The notes under the pieces: generated by a model
The model's database searches: none
The model's input: only the letters and a program-made list of their open reading frames with translations
What the model was told of the DNA's origin: nothing
Assembly (NCBI GenBank): GCA_006226425.1
Contig: SBGX01000019.1
Span: 62,001-126,000, forward strand
DNA length: 64,000 nucleotides
Direction of reading: 5' to 3'
DNA from: Bacteroidota bacterium
GTDB taxonomy: Bacteria > Bacteroidota > Bacteroidia > Flavobacteriales_D > Crocinitomicaceae
Program-made: the position numbers and the translations under genes
In this document: positions 1 through 9,291 of the stretch, in pieces
Position numbering within the stretch: position 1 is the stretch's first letter
How the letters are laid out: each line of letters starts with the position of its first letter

Positions 1-1205
1 TGGTTGAAAAAAACGGTGGTGTTTTGAATGCCAACACTTCTCAGGACAGAACTTATTACTACGAAATACTCCCTTCCAATCAATTGGAATTGGGACTTTG
101 GTTGGAAAGTGAGCGGATGCTCCATGCCAAAGTAGAGCAAACAGGAATTGAAACGCAACGAGAAGTTGTCAAAGAAGAGAAAAGACAGCGTGTTGACAAC
201 CAACCTTATGCTTCATTTATGACCGAGATGTTTTCTCGTATGTTCAAAAAACACCCATACCAGTGGGTTCCTATTGGAAGCATGGAACACCTGAATGCGG
301 CCCAGGAAGAAGATTATGTCAACTTCTACCGTACTTTCTATGTTCCTTCCAATGCGACATTATCCATTGCTGGTGACCTGAACATCGAACAAACGAAAAA
401 GTGGATCGATCAATATTTTGGAACGATTCCAACTGGTCAGGCAATTAACCTATATCGTGATTTTGAAAACCTTTCAGAGGAAGACTTCAAAAAATTGCAC
501 GGAGTGGAGAAGGCCAAGTTTGACAAAACAAATTTCTTGAACCCTAAGGATGCGGCGGCTAAAAAACTGTTGAAGAAATACAGCAGCATGCCGACAGTCA
601 TTCCACGTCCGGAAAGAAATGAACCACCTTTAACCGGTGTTATCAAGGATACGATTTACGACAACATTCAGTTGCCAGCAGTTTTCATGGGATATCGTTT
701 TCCGGAACAAACACATCCAGACGCTTACGCCATCGAAATGATGAATTCGTTGCTTTCAGGTAGTAGTAGTTCACGGATGAACAAAAACCTGGTAGAGAAA
801 AAGCAATTAGCTGTTGCGGCATTCTCTTTCTCCTTTGGAATGGAAGACCCTGGTATGGGACTCGTTGCAGCCATCGCGGCAAATGGAATTGAGCTGGGAG
901 ATGTTGAAAAGGCACTGGATCAGGAAGTCAAATTAGTTCAGAACGAATTGATCTCTCAGGAAGAGTTTGAGCGTTTGCGCAATCAGTTTGAGAATGACCT
1001 TATTTCTTCTAATAGTTCGGTTGCCGGAATCGCGGAAAACCTGGCAGACAACCACGTCTACATGGGAAGCGCGGATGTAACGAACAATCAAATGGCAAAA
1101 TATATGGCCGTGACTCGTGAAGACATTCAACGTGTTGCGAAAAAATACTTCACTCCTGAAAACAGGATCATCTTGTATTATTTGCCTAAGAAATCAGAAG
1201 AGTAA
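1..1205 (+). CDS. M16 family zinc metallopeptidase, 5' end outside the window (partial)
   Basis: The reading frame is open to the first base, so the gene starts upstream; the TTG at 24 is only an internal codon. The visible part is about 400 residues. It opens with the stretch ending in RTYYYEILPSNQLELGLW, which in M16 peptidases follows the HxxEH zinc motif and precedes the third (Glu) ligand region; HxxEH itself must lie before the window. A second M16 domain follows (roughly residues 210-393), but its usual R/Y element is degenerate: SSSSRMNKNLVEKKQLAVA lacks the Tyr. Family knowledge: M16B enzymes often work as two polypeptides, one carrying HxxEH and the other R/Y. The next gene, 33 bases downstream, carries the R/Y element, so the two probably form one heterodimeric peptidase exported to the periplasm. 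Function is well supported; the substrate is unknown. Confidence 0.9.
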   Translation, partial: VEKNGGVLNANTSQDRTYYYEILPSNQLELGLWLESERMLHAKVEQTGIETQREVVKEEKRQRVDNQPYASFMTEMFSRMFKKHPYQWVPIGSMEHLNAAQEEDYVNFYRTFYVPSNATLSIAGDLNIEQTKKWIDQYFGTIPTGQAINLYRDFENLSEEDFKKLHGVEKAKFDKTNFLNPKDAAAKKLLKKYSSMPTVIPRPERNEPPLTGVIKDTIYDNIQLPAVFMGYRFPEQTHPDAYAIEMMNSLLSGSSSSRMNKNLVEKKQLAVAAFSFSFGMEDPGMGLVAAIAANGIELGDVEKALDQEVKLVQNELISQEEFERLRNQFENDLISSNSSVAGIAENLADNHVYMGSADVTNNQMAKYMAVTREDIQRVAKKYFTPENRIILYYLPKKSEE

Positions 1206-1238
1206 AACAATATCTAAATAAAGAAGCATTTTAAAATC

Positions 1239-3317
1239 ATGAAAAGATTAATCCCCATATTTAGTTTATCCCTGCTACTGGCAGGAAACGGTTTTGCTCA
1301 GATCGATCGATCAATGAGACCAAAACCCAGTGTTGCACCGGATATCAACATCAAGGATTCGGAAGTATTCAAGACTGAAAACGGAATCACTGTTATCTTA
1401 TCGGAGAACCACAAATTACCGCGTATCTCCATGCGTTTGGTGATGGGATCAGACCCACGACTAGAAAAGGACAAAGCTGGAATTTCGGAGCTGGTTGGTG
1501 AAATGATCATGGGTGGAACCAAGAATCGAAGCAAAGACCAATTGGACAAAGAAATCGATTATGTGGGCGCGACCCTCGGAGCTACTTCCAAGGCGATCTA
1601 TATGTCTTGTTTGACCAAGCACCTGGACAAGGTGATGGATTTATATACAGATGTCCTTAAGAATCCGATCTTTCCACAGTCAGAGTTCGATCGAATTGTC
1701 AAACAACAGGAATCAGGACTACTTTCCACGAAAGCCTCACCTGATGCCATGTCATCCAACGTTGTCAGCCGGGTGAACTTCCCAAACCATCCTTACGGGG
1801 AGGTGATGACAGAACAAACACTGGCCAACATTACTCAGGACGACATCATTGCCTACTACACGAAGAACTTTACCCCTGACGGGAGTTACCTGGTTATCGT
1901 AGGTGATATTGACAAAGCAGCTGCCGCGAGACTGGTTCAAAAGTATTTTGCAGATTGGAAAGGGGTTGAAAAATACTCTTACAACTGGCCTGCAGGATTT
2001 TTGAACAAAGGGAATCGGGTGATTTTCGTTAAGAAACCTGGTGCCGTGCAATCTAAAATCACGGTTACTTTCCCAATGCGTATTACTCCCGGGGATCCGG
2101 ATCAAATTGCAGTAAAAGTCCTTAACGGTATCCTTGGTGGAGGTGGTTTTGGAACACGTCTGATGCAGAACCTACGAGAAGATAAGGCATACACCTATGG
2201 ATGCTATTCTTCTGTCAACGTAACAGATAACGGTAGTTGGTTCTCTGCTTCCGGTAACTTTAGAAATGAAGTAAGTGATAGTGCGATTACTCAAATTCTG
2301 TACGAACTAGATCGAATTACGACCTCACACGTAACGGACGACGAGTTGAATCTAACAAAATCCTCTATGGCCGGAAGTTTTGCCCGTTCACTAGAGCGAC
2401 CTTCAACGGTAGCAGACTTCGCATTGAACATTATTCGTAACGAGTTACCGAAAGATTACTACCAGACGTATCTGAAAAAATTGGCTGCGGTAGATAAGGA
2501 TGCTATTTTGACAATGGCTCAAAAATACCTGACAGCTAAGAACTGTAACATCGTAGTGGTCGGAAATGAAGACATCATCGAAAAACTCAAAGTATTTGAC
2601 TCCGATGGTGAAATCGAATTTTTGGATGCCTTTGGTCAGGAGATCATCGACATGAAAGAAGCCGACATTACTGCAGATCAATTACTGGAAAAATATGTTC
2701 TGGCTATTACCAAGTCAAGCAGCATGAAGGCAGCCAAGAAAAAGGTAAAGAAAATCAAATCAACCAGCCAGGAAATGGAATTGAAAAGTCCTATGTTCCC
2801 TGGAGCAATGAGCATGAACACCTATTTTATGGCACCTAACAAAGAAGCCATGAAAATGGAAATGCAGGGGATGGTGATTCAAAAATCTTACTTCGATGGT
2901 GAAAAGGGAGCTGCAACCAATATGCAAACCGGAAAGAAAGAGATGACTGAAGAAGAAATCATGGCGCGTAAAAAATCTGTCGGGGTGATTCCGGAGATGA
3001 ACTATGCCACTTCCGGGATGGGCTATGAACTGAAGGGAATCGAAACCATCAAGGACAAAGAATACTATGTTCTGGAACTGAATGACGGTACAAGCACGAA
3101 AACAGAATACTATGACAAGGAGACTTTCATGAAGTACAAAAGCATTTCTGCTCAACAAGGTCAGGAAACGACAAGTACCTATGGAGACTTTAAAGAAGTG
3201 AATGGAATGGTCTTCCCTCACTCCATGACACTTAGTATTGGTCAAATGACCCTGAATGGTACGGTGAAAGAAATAAAAGTCAACGGAAAAATTGATTCGA
3301 AAATTTTCAAGGACTGA
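1239..3317 (+). CDS. M16 family non-catalytic partner subunit fused to a C-terminal LolA-like domain
   Basis: 692 residues with a signal peptide (MKRLIPIFSLSLLLAGNGFAQ). Residues about 40-470 form two M16 domains. At the zinc site, where a catalytic subunit has HFLEH, this protein has ELVGE, so the metal ligands are missing and it should not bind zinc. The second domain keeps the substrate-binding R/Y element (TRLMQNLREDKAYTYG). This is the pattern of the inactive, substrate-gripping partner, and the gene lies 33 bases after a catalytic-type M16 gene. Residues about 500-692 are an extra Met/Lys-rich stretch and then a beta-rich domain (TKTEYYDKETFMKYKS, GDFKEVNGMVFPHSM) that resembles LolA/outer-membrane-lipoprotein-sorting folds; this last assignment is inferred from the look of the sequence only. 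Confidence 0.9.
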   Translation: MKRLIPIFSLSLLLAGNGFAQIDRSMRPKPSVAPDINIKDSEVFKTENGITVILSENHKLPRISMRLVMGSDPRLEKDKAGISELVGEMIMGGTKNRSKDQLDKEIDYVGATLGATSKAIYMSCLTKHLDKVMDLYTDVLKNPIFPQSEFDRIVKQQESGLLSTKASPDAMSSNVVSRVNFPNHPYGEVMTEQTLANITQDDIIAYYTKNFTPDGSYLVIVGDIDKAAAARLVQKYFADWKGVEKYSYNWPAGFLNKGNRVIFVKKPGAVQSKITVTFPMRITPGDPDQIAVKVLNGILGGGGFGTRLMQNLREDKAYTYGCYSSVNVTDNGSWFSASGNFRNEVSDSAITQILYELDRITTSHVTDDELNLTKSSMAGSFARSLERPSTVADFALNIIRNELPKDYYQTYLKKLAAVDKDAILTMAQKYLTAKNCNIVVVGNEDIIEKLKVFDSDGEIEFLDAFGQEIIDMKEADITADQLLEKYVLAITKSSSMKAAKKKVKKIKSTSQEMELKSPMFPGAMSMNTYFMAPNKEAMKMEMQGMVIQKSYFDGEKGAATNMQTGKKEMTEEEIMARKKSVGVIPEMNYATSGMGYELKGIETIKDKEYYVLELNDGTSTKTEYYDKETFMKYKSISAQQGQETTSTYGDFKEVNGMVFPHSMTLSIGQMTLNGTVKEIKVNGKIDSKIFKD

Positions 3318-3338
3318 TTTTAATTGATCCAAAAACAA

Positions 3339-3369
3339 AAAACGCCGGGAAATAATTCCGGCGTTTTTT
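3339..3369 (+). terminator. Rho-independent terminator after the M16 pair
   Basis: Stem AACGCCGG (3341-3348), 9-base loop, CCGGCGTT (3358-3365), then T-run to 3369. It sits 22 bases after the stop codon of the second M16 gene and separates this operon from the adhesin gene. Confidence 0.85.
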
Positions 3370-3424
3370 GCATTTATCACACTTATTTTCGTCGCTCATT
3401 TTCATTTTTAAGCTTCATTTTTTT

Positions 3425-3455
3425 TTTGTAATTTTAGCCGCTATAACTAAATTTT
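3425..3455 (+). promoter_or_regulatory. Possible Bacteroidota-type promoter for the adhesin gene
   Basis: TTTG at 3425-3428, 19 bases, then TAAATTTT at 3448-3455 (one mismatch to TAnnTTTG). The predicted transcript start is only a few bases before the ATG at 3462, so either the mRNA is nearly leaderless or translation starts at a later ATG (3537). Confidence 0.35.
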
Positions 3456-3461
3456 TCAAAC

Positions 3462-6400
3462 ATGAAGCGAAATTTTACCTTATTACTACCTTTTCCGAAA
3501 GTGAGCAGGTTGTCGCAAGTTTCGAAGGCATCCAAAATGATTGGAATGTTAATCGGAGCTTTGTTTTTAGTACAATCCTTTTCTTTCGGTCAAACAGTTA
3601 TCTACACTGAAACCATGGATAATGGAGGCGGTGGTTCCAATGGTGATGCCATTTCGGTACACGCAAGCAACGGACGTTTTGATGAGGCCACACTTACTTA
3701 CAGTGGTACGGCAGATATGCGAAACACACTTCCTTCATCCGGATACACATCTGCTTCTGGAGGTTTCAATGTTATGTTTAACTCTACTGGAGAAACTTTC
3801 TCTATGAACGGGCTTGACTTTTCGGCCTGTCAGTCGGAGATCAAACTTTCTTTCGGATTGCGTAAGGGAACCAACTTAAGTGATGGTACCTCTATGTTGA
3901 TTCAGTACAATACGTACGACGAACCAACCATTTTCAAGAAAATCACTTTTGATCCACTTCCAACAGGTTCAGGAACTGCCACATGGTATTACATTACTAG
4001 CAATTCTTTGATCCCAAGTAATGTTAAATCTATTCGTTTTGCAGCTCAATCAGCAGTTGAAATGAGATTGGATGACGTGGAAATTCAATGTAACACGGTT
4101 ACTTGTCAGGTGCCAGACATTCTTAATGAGCCGATCGACGTAACTTCTTGTCAGAACCAACCAGTGAAGTTCGGTACTTTCGCTCAAAGTACAACGAACA
4201 TGACTTACCAGTGGCAGGTAAATGACGGAAGTGGCTTTGTGAATGTTACTGATGGAGCTCTTTACACGGACACTCAAGAAGACTCCCTGGTGATCAACAA
4301 CGTTACCGGAGCCATGAACGGTTACAAATACCGTTGTGTTGCAACTAACTCTTGTGGAGACTCATTCACTGTTGAAGTAACACTTACGGTTAACGCTGTG
4401 GACATTCCAACAATTACAGCTTCCGGACCACTTGAATTCTGTTTGGGAGGAAGCGTTACCCTGACTTCTTCTTCAGCTACCGGAAACGAATGGTCAACCG
4501 GAGAAACAACTCAGTCCATTACGGTCACTGGTGACGATGAATATTCGGTTAAGGTCACCTTTAATAACTGTTCTGAAACCTCGGACCCAACCATCGTGAA
4601 GGTAAATGACCCTTCATTTAACATGGAGAACATCCAAAACCCAACGACTTGTATTTCTACGGATGGTAGCATCGACATCAATGGTTCTGCTACGGGGATG
4701 GTTTCCTGGACTGGTCCTGTCAACGGAAACTCCGGAGCTCCTGTTCCACTTCTTTACACGATTGGAGGGTTGATGCGAGGAACATACACCATTTTGTTCG
4801 AGGTATCTCCAGGATGTAGCTCTACGGAGACGATTACGTTGGTTGGAGACATTCCTGTCCCAACGATTACCGCAAGTGGACCTTTGACTTTCTGTGACGG
4901 GGATAGTGTTATCTTAACATCTTCTGCAGACCTGGGGAACACCTGGTCAAACGGAGAAACAACAAAAGAAATCATTGTCACCACTTCTGGTACTTATAAT
5001 GTAACTGTGACTTCAGGAACTTGTGTGAAACAATCAACCGATACGGTGGTTACAGTAAATCCAAAAACTGTCCTAAGCGTGACAGCTTTCACAGACCCTA
5101 CAGCCTGTGCTGTTGCCGATGGTAGCATCACTGTTGGAGGTACCGGAACTGGAAACATCAGTTGGACTGGAGCTGCTACAGGATCCATGACAGGTGTCAC
5201 TTTGCCTACAACAATTTCGGGGCTTATTGCTGGTTCCTATACAATCAAATTCAACAATGGACTTTGTCAATCTGAAGACATTGATCAAACATTGACTGAT
5301 CCAGGTGCCCCTGCCACACCAACAATTACGGCAAGCGGACCTATTTCTTTCTGTGACGGAGGTTCAGTTACCCTGACATCTTCTTCCGCAACGAACAATA
5401 CCTGGTCAACAGGAGAAACAACACAAACAATCACTGTTTCAACTACTCAAGACGTGACTGTATCCGTTACGGTAACCGGTTGTACTTCTACTTCAGCAGT
5501 AACTTCAGTGGTTAATAATGCTTATCCAAGCACACCAACCATTGCCGTTAAGGATACTGTAAACATTTGTACAGGTGACTCGGTTATTTTGACTTCTTCG
5601 TCTCTGAGCAATAACACCTGGTCAACTGGTTCTACGACTCGTTCAATTGTTGTGAAAACTTCAGGAACTTACAATGTAACTGTAGACAATAACGGTTGTA
5701 CAACGACTTCTGCGGACACAGCCATTACTGTTTCAGCTACCGCCCCTCTGGTGATTGGTTCTACCACTGACCCAAGCTCTTGTGGAGCAACTAACGGTGT
5801 TGTTCAAATTGCTGGAATTTTCGGACCAGATCCAAATGGTACCCTTTCCTGGACTGGAGCAATGACTGGTGATGCCGGTGTAAATCCAATCACCCTGCCA
5901 TATACAGTATCTGGACTTTCTTCTGGAACTTACGATTTCACATTTAACTCCGGAGCAGGTTGTGTCGGAACAGCAAACGTTACGATTACAGGACCGAATA
6001 CTCCTCCTAGTATTTCTGCTAGTGGACCAACAAGCATCTGTGAAGGTGGAAGTGTTGTACTTTCCTCTTCTTCAGCTGTAGGAAACACTTGGTCAACCGG
6101 TGAAACAACACAAAACATTACGGTGAACAGCACAGGATCCTATACGGTTACAGTGACAGACAACGGTTGTACATTGACTTCAACCGCCACAGACGTAACA
6201 GTTAACCTGAAGCCAGTTCTTACAGCCACGATGAACTCTCCAAGTGTTTGTGGTGATTCTGATGGTAGTCTGGTAATCGATGCAGCTGGTTCCGGAACCG
6301 GAAACTTAATTTGGACAGGAGCCGCTTCAGGTTCACAATCTGGTATCAACCTTCCGTTTACAGTATCAAACCTGTCTGCCGGATCATACCAGTTCCGTTT

Positions 6401-7598
6401 TGATGACGGTTGTGCTTCTAATCTATTCAACTTCGACGTGATGGAAGCCAGTGTTCCTTCGACTCCAGTGATTACCGCTAATGGATCAACAACGATCTGT
6501 AAAGGCGATTCTGTTGAGTTGACTTCCAGTGAAACAAATAACATCTCCTGGATTACCGGAGAAACAAGTGCAAGTATCTGGGTGAAACTTTCCGGTAACT
6601 ATACGGTAACTGTAACACAAGGATTCTGTACAGAAACTTCTGACCCAATGAGTATTGGAGTGAAGTCACTTCCAACCAAACCATCGATTTCCTCTTCGGA
6701 TGTTGACAATACAGTTTGTGAAGGAACAACTGTAACGCTGACTTCCAGCGCAGGAGCAGGTAGTGACTGGTCTGATGGGTCTACCGGAGCATCTCTTGAT
6801 GTAACAAGCAGTGGTACATTTGACGTTTCGGTAACAAATGTTGATGGCTGTACGGCTACTTCCGACCCAGTAACAGTGACGGTTAATCCAAAACCAACAA
6901 AACCAACAATCTCTGCAGACGGAGCGACTACTTTCTGTGACGGAGAGTCTGTGACGCTTACATCTTCAGCTACAAGTAATATTCAGTGGTCTACTGGTGC
7001 GAACGCCGCGTCTATCAGTGTGAATTCTTCAGGAACATTTACAGTAACTGTTACAGTGAACGGATGTTCTTCTGTTTCCGACCCAACGTCGACAACGATG
7101 AATCCGAATCCGACAGCGATCTTGAATAGCTTCTCTCCTGTTTGTGATACGGCTGCTAATGTACCGTTGAATCAAGGTCTGCCTGTTGGTGGTATCTACA
7201 CTGTAGATGGAACGGAAATGACTGAATTTGATCCAGATCCATCTAACGTTGGAGATCATACAGTAGTCTATACCGTTACGGAAAACGGTTGTTCCGGAAG
7301 TGCCACAACGACTCTGACAGTTCAGAATTGTTCAGGTGGAACGGGAGGAATCAACGAAGAAACAAATTACCCATTTGTGGTCTTCCCGAACCCAAGTACC
7401 GGATCAATTCAAATTGAAGGAGATTACGTTCATGCAATTAGTAGCATCGAAGTAAGAGACCAATTGGGTCGTAACGTACAAGATTATGGTGCGGGTACAA
7501 CTCAGGTTAATTTGAACGAATTGTCAAACGGAATCTACCTGTTGGTAATCAACGGAGAAAACTTCCAGGAAACAATTCGAATCCAATTGAATAAATAA
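3462..7598 (+). CDS. Giant T9SS-secreted repeat adhesin (Ig-like and SprB-like repeats)
   Basis: 1378 residues. A long N-terminus ends in a hydrophobic signal segment (MIGMLIGALFLVQSFSFGQ, residues 26-44); the ATG at 3537 is a plausible alternative start. Residues about 45-210 are a beta-rich domain and about 219-311 an Ig-like domain (MTYQWQVNDGSG, YRCVATNSCG). Then come two repeat types of about 65-85 residues: eight copies of type A (core CxGxSVTLTSS...WSTGETT...GTYTVTV...NGC) and four of type B (PxxCxxxDGSI...G...SWTGA...ISGLxxGxYTI), in order A B A B A A B A B A A A over residues about 315-1213. Type B resembles SprB repeats of gliding-motility adhesins. The C-terminus (about 1302-1378, FPNPSTGSIQIEG to the end) is a type A T9SS sorting domain, so the protein should be displayed on or released from the cell surface. 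Ligand unknown. Confidence 0.9.
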   Translation: MKRNFTLLLPFPKVSRLSQVSKASKMIGMLIGALFLVQSFSFGQTVIYTETMDNGGGGSNGDAISVHASNGRFDEATLTYSGTADMRNTLPSSGYTSASGGFNVMFNSTGETFSMNGLDFSACQSEIKLSFGLRKGTNLSDGTSMLIQYNTYDEPTIFKKITFDPLPTGSGTATWYYITSNSLIPSNVKSIRFAAQSAVEMRLDDVEIQCNTVTCQVPDILNEPIDVTSCQNQPVKFGTFAQSTTNMTYQWQVNDGSGFVNVTDGALYTDTQEDSLVINNVTGAMNGYKYRCVATNSCGDSFTVEVTLTVNAVDIPTITASGPLEFCLGGSVTLTSSSATGNEWSTGETTQSITVTGDDEYSVKVTFNNCSETSDPTIVKVNDPSFNMENIQNPTTCISTDGSIDINGSATGMVSWTGPVNGNSGAPVPLLYTIGGLMRGTYTILFEVSPGCSSTETITLVGDIPVPTITASGPLTFCDGDSVILTSSADLGNTWSNGETTKEIIVTTSGTYNVTVTSGTCVKQSTDTVVTVNPKTVLSVTAFTDPTACAVADGSITVGGTGTGNISWTGAATGSMTGVTLPTTISGLIAGSYTIKFNNGLCQSEDIDQTLTDPGAPATPTITASGPISFCDGGSVTLTSSSATNNTWSTGETTQTITVSTTQDVTVSVTVTGCTSTSAVTSVVNNAYPSTPTIAVKDTVNICTGDSVILTSSSLSNNTWSTGSTTRSIVVKTSGTYNVTVDNNGCTTTSADTAITVSATAPLVIGSTTDPSSCGATNGVVQIAGIFGPDPNGTLSWTGAMTGDAGVNPITLPYTVSGLSSGTYDFTFNSGAGCVGTANVTITGPNTPPSISASGPTSICEGGSVVLSSSSAVGNTWSTGETTQNITVNSTGSYTVTVTDNGCTLTSTATDVTVNLKPVLTATMNSPSVCGDSDGSLVIDAAGSGTGNLIWTGAASGSQSGINLPFTVSNLSAGSYQFRFDDGCASNLFNFDVMEASVPSTPVITANGSTTICKGDSVELTSSETNNISWITGETSASIWVKLSGNYTVTVTQGFCTETSDPMSIGVKSLPTKPSISSSDVDNTVCEGTTVTLTSSAGAGSDWSDGSTGASLDVTSSGTFDVSVTNVDGCTATSDPVTVTVNPKPTKPTISADGATTFCDGESVTLTSSATSNIQWSTGANAASISVNSSGTFTVTVTVNGCSSVSDPTSTTMNPNPTAILNSFSPVCDTAANVPLNQGLPVGGIYTVDGTEMTEFDPDPSNVGDHTVVYTVTENGCSGSATTTLTVQNCSGGTGGINEETNYPFVVFPNPSTGSIQIEGDYVHAISSIEVRDQLGRNVQDYGAGTTQVNLNELSNGIYLLVINGENFQETIRIQLNK

Positions 7599-7617
7599 TT
7601 CTTTCTTAGAATTTCGA

Positions 7618-7645
7618 AAGGGCTGCCAGTGGCAGCCCTTTTTTG
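7618..7645 (+). terminator. Rho-independent terminator after the adhesin gene
   Basis: Stem GGGCTGCC (7620-7627), 3-base loop, GGCAGCCC (7631-7638), six T residues. It lies 21 bases after the stop codon. Confidence 0.9.
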
Positions 7646-7735
7646 TTTGGTCATTTTTGAAAAAGCTTGCTAAAAAACAACTTCATCCCGCCCGACCACT
7701 CACACTAAAAATCTTTCTGGGCCGTTTCTTACTCC

Positions 7736-8374
7736 ATGAAAGCACAACTAATTATTTTCGCAGCCTTATTGAGCCTTCTTAGCTCATGTAAAAAAGAAAA
7801 AACGGAACCAATTTGCACCCCTGCTCCTCAGGAAGACTATTTCCCCAACAAAGCAGGTTCCTATTGGACTTATCAATGGTATTCAATCGATTCAAACGGT
7901 GTTGAAACGGCTTTTGGAAGCCTGGACAGCATTTATATTTCCGGGGACACCTCCATAAACAATCAAAGCTACACCATTTACAAAGGAAGAAAACTTGGAA
8001 ATAATAATTATACAAGTTTGTTGCGGGATTCTTCGGGGTACATTGTTAGTCCACAGGGGTTCATTCACTATTCCTACACGAATTTCACAGACACCTTACA
8101 ACAAGGAGTCTCAGCTCCCTGGAACTGGTACCTGAAAATGTTTCAGGAATCGTTGGACCTTTTTGGCGCAACGAAAGAAGCTTTGAAGGCCCGAACATAT
8201 TACTATGATCCTTCGGGCAACCCAATAAACAATTGCGGAGACACTTATTTCACCTTCAATAGCTGGTATGTTTCAGGAATCGGAAAAGTGAAAGAAACCA
8301 ATGCTTTTGCCAACCAACTTCAAAATTGTGGTTTGCTGGAAGCCAGACTTGTCAGCTATCACATCGGCGAATAA
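7736..8374 (+). CDS. Hypothetical lipoprotein
   Basis: 212 residues with a lipoprotein signal peptide ending in lipobox LLSSC (Cys at residue 18) followed by KKEKTEP. The mature part starts with a pattern seen in many Bacteroidota lipoproteins (YFPNKAGSYWTYQWYSIDS), suggesting a small beta-sandwich domain on the cell surface or periplasmic face of a membrane. I do not recognise a specific family. The gene stands alone between two terminators and converges on the next gene. Confidence 0.8.
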   Translation: MKAQLIIFAALLSLLSSCKKEKTEPICTPAPQEDYFPNKAGSYWTYQWYSIDSNGVETAFGSLDSIYISGDTSINNQSYTIYKGRKLGNNNYTSLLRDSSGYIVSPQGFIHYSYTNFTDTLQQGVSAPWNWYLKMFQESLDLFGATKEALKARTYYYDPSGNPINNCGDTYFTFNSWYVSGIGKVKETNAFANQLQNCGLLEARLVSYHIGE

Positions 8375-8388
8375 AAAATTAAGTCAAC

Positions 8389-8418
8389 AAAAAAAGGTCG
8401 GTTAACACCGACCTTTTC
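8389..8418. terminator. Bidirectional terminator between convergent genes
   Basis: Stem AAGGTCGG (8394-8401), loop TTAACA, CCGACCTT (8408-8415). On the plus strand it is followed by TTC; on the minus strand by seven T residues. It can serve both the lipoprotein gene and the minus-strand gene ending at 8439. Confidence 0.8.
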
Positions 8419-8438
8419 TTTCTGTATAACTCAATGAA

Positions 8439-9164
8439 TTAGTTAACTATTTCATCATAACGCTGTTTGAAATCGCTATCATTCTCATACCATTGGGCCA
8501 CTTTACCCAAAAGTGCTTTGGCCTTGTCTGGCTGCTTCATTTTGATGTAACACTCGGCCGTCATAAAGACACCTAATTTCAACATCTTTTTGTCCGCAGG
8601 AAAGTAATCATCCAAAGACTTCACATTTTCCAGCAATTTATCCGCTTCTTTCCACAATGCCTTGGCTCCTCCCTTATCAGCCACCATATATTTACAGGCA
8701 CCTTCCAGGTAAAAACCTCCAACGTCATAGCGATTCATTTTATAGCCCTTACGAACCCATCCCCCAGCTTTTCTATAATCTCCTGCCTCCAGGTCGTTTT
8801 CTACTGCTTCTACAAGGGATTGGCGAACTTCGGCAAAGAAATCATTGTACTTTTCATACACTGTACTGTCCTTGTCTTTCTTAAAACATTTCCCCAATAC
8901 ACTAAAAACTTGTTTGTACGCATTCTTATACTCCTCGTCTCTATCTGAAACAAAAGAAATACGGTAATACCCCTGAGCCAGATAATAATAAACGACCGGA
9001 TCATTTTTCGTATCGTCCTTCTCAGAGTATTTGGTACTTTCTTTGATCAACTTGGGATAATTCTCATCTGCAAGTAGAATTAACAAGTCATCGTATGTTG
9101 GCGGCTGTGCACGCAACATGGTAACACAACTTAACACAAATAAAATACTGAGTGACTTTTTCAT
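8439..9164 (-). CDS. Hypothetical secreted TPR-like protein
   Basis: 241 residues with a signal peptide (MKKSLSILFVLSCVTMLRAQ). The rest is alpha-helical with TPR-like helix pairs, for example VVYYYLAQGYYRISF, AGDYRKAGGWVRKGYKM and TAECYIKMKQPDKAKALL, spaced as in tetratricopeptide repeats. Such proteins usually mediate protein contacts in the periplasm; no partner is evident from the neighbours, since the gene is monocistronic and converges on a lipoprotein gene. Confidence 0.75.
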   Translation of the reverse strand: MKKSLSILFVLSCVTMLRAQPPTYDDLLILLADENYPKLIKESTKYSEKDDTKNDPVVYYYLAQGYYRISFVSDRDEEYKNAYKQVFSVLGKCFKKDKDSTVYEKYNDFFAEVRQSLVEAVENDLEAGDYRKAGGWVRKGYKMNRYDVGGFYLEGACKYMVADKGGAKALWKEADKLLENVKSLDDYFPADKKMLKLGVFMTAECYIKMKQPDKAKALLGKVAQWYENDSDFKQRYDEIVN

Positions 9165-9291
9165 AACTTTTCTATTCTTTGATTTAAAATTTTCTAATCT
9201 AAAATAACATATTCAATAATCGTGCCGAAGCTTTTTCGTCCCTTTTATTTTTTTGACTTTCCGACTTATACGCCTCCGCTTCACAATTGTT

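Noticed and set aside
2760-3380. 206-codon minus-strand frame opposite the second M16 gene
   Set aside because: It lies opposite a Met/Lys-rich coding part, is Phe/His-rich without any motif, and has no promoter; it is a shadow frame.
4408-7100. CRISPR-like or DNA repeat array in the adhesin gene
   Set aside because: The periodicity is that of protein modules in one continuous frame; the copies differ at DNA level and there are no spacers.
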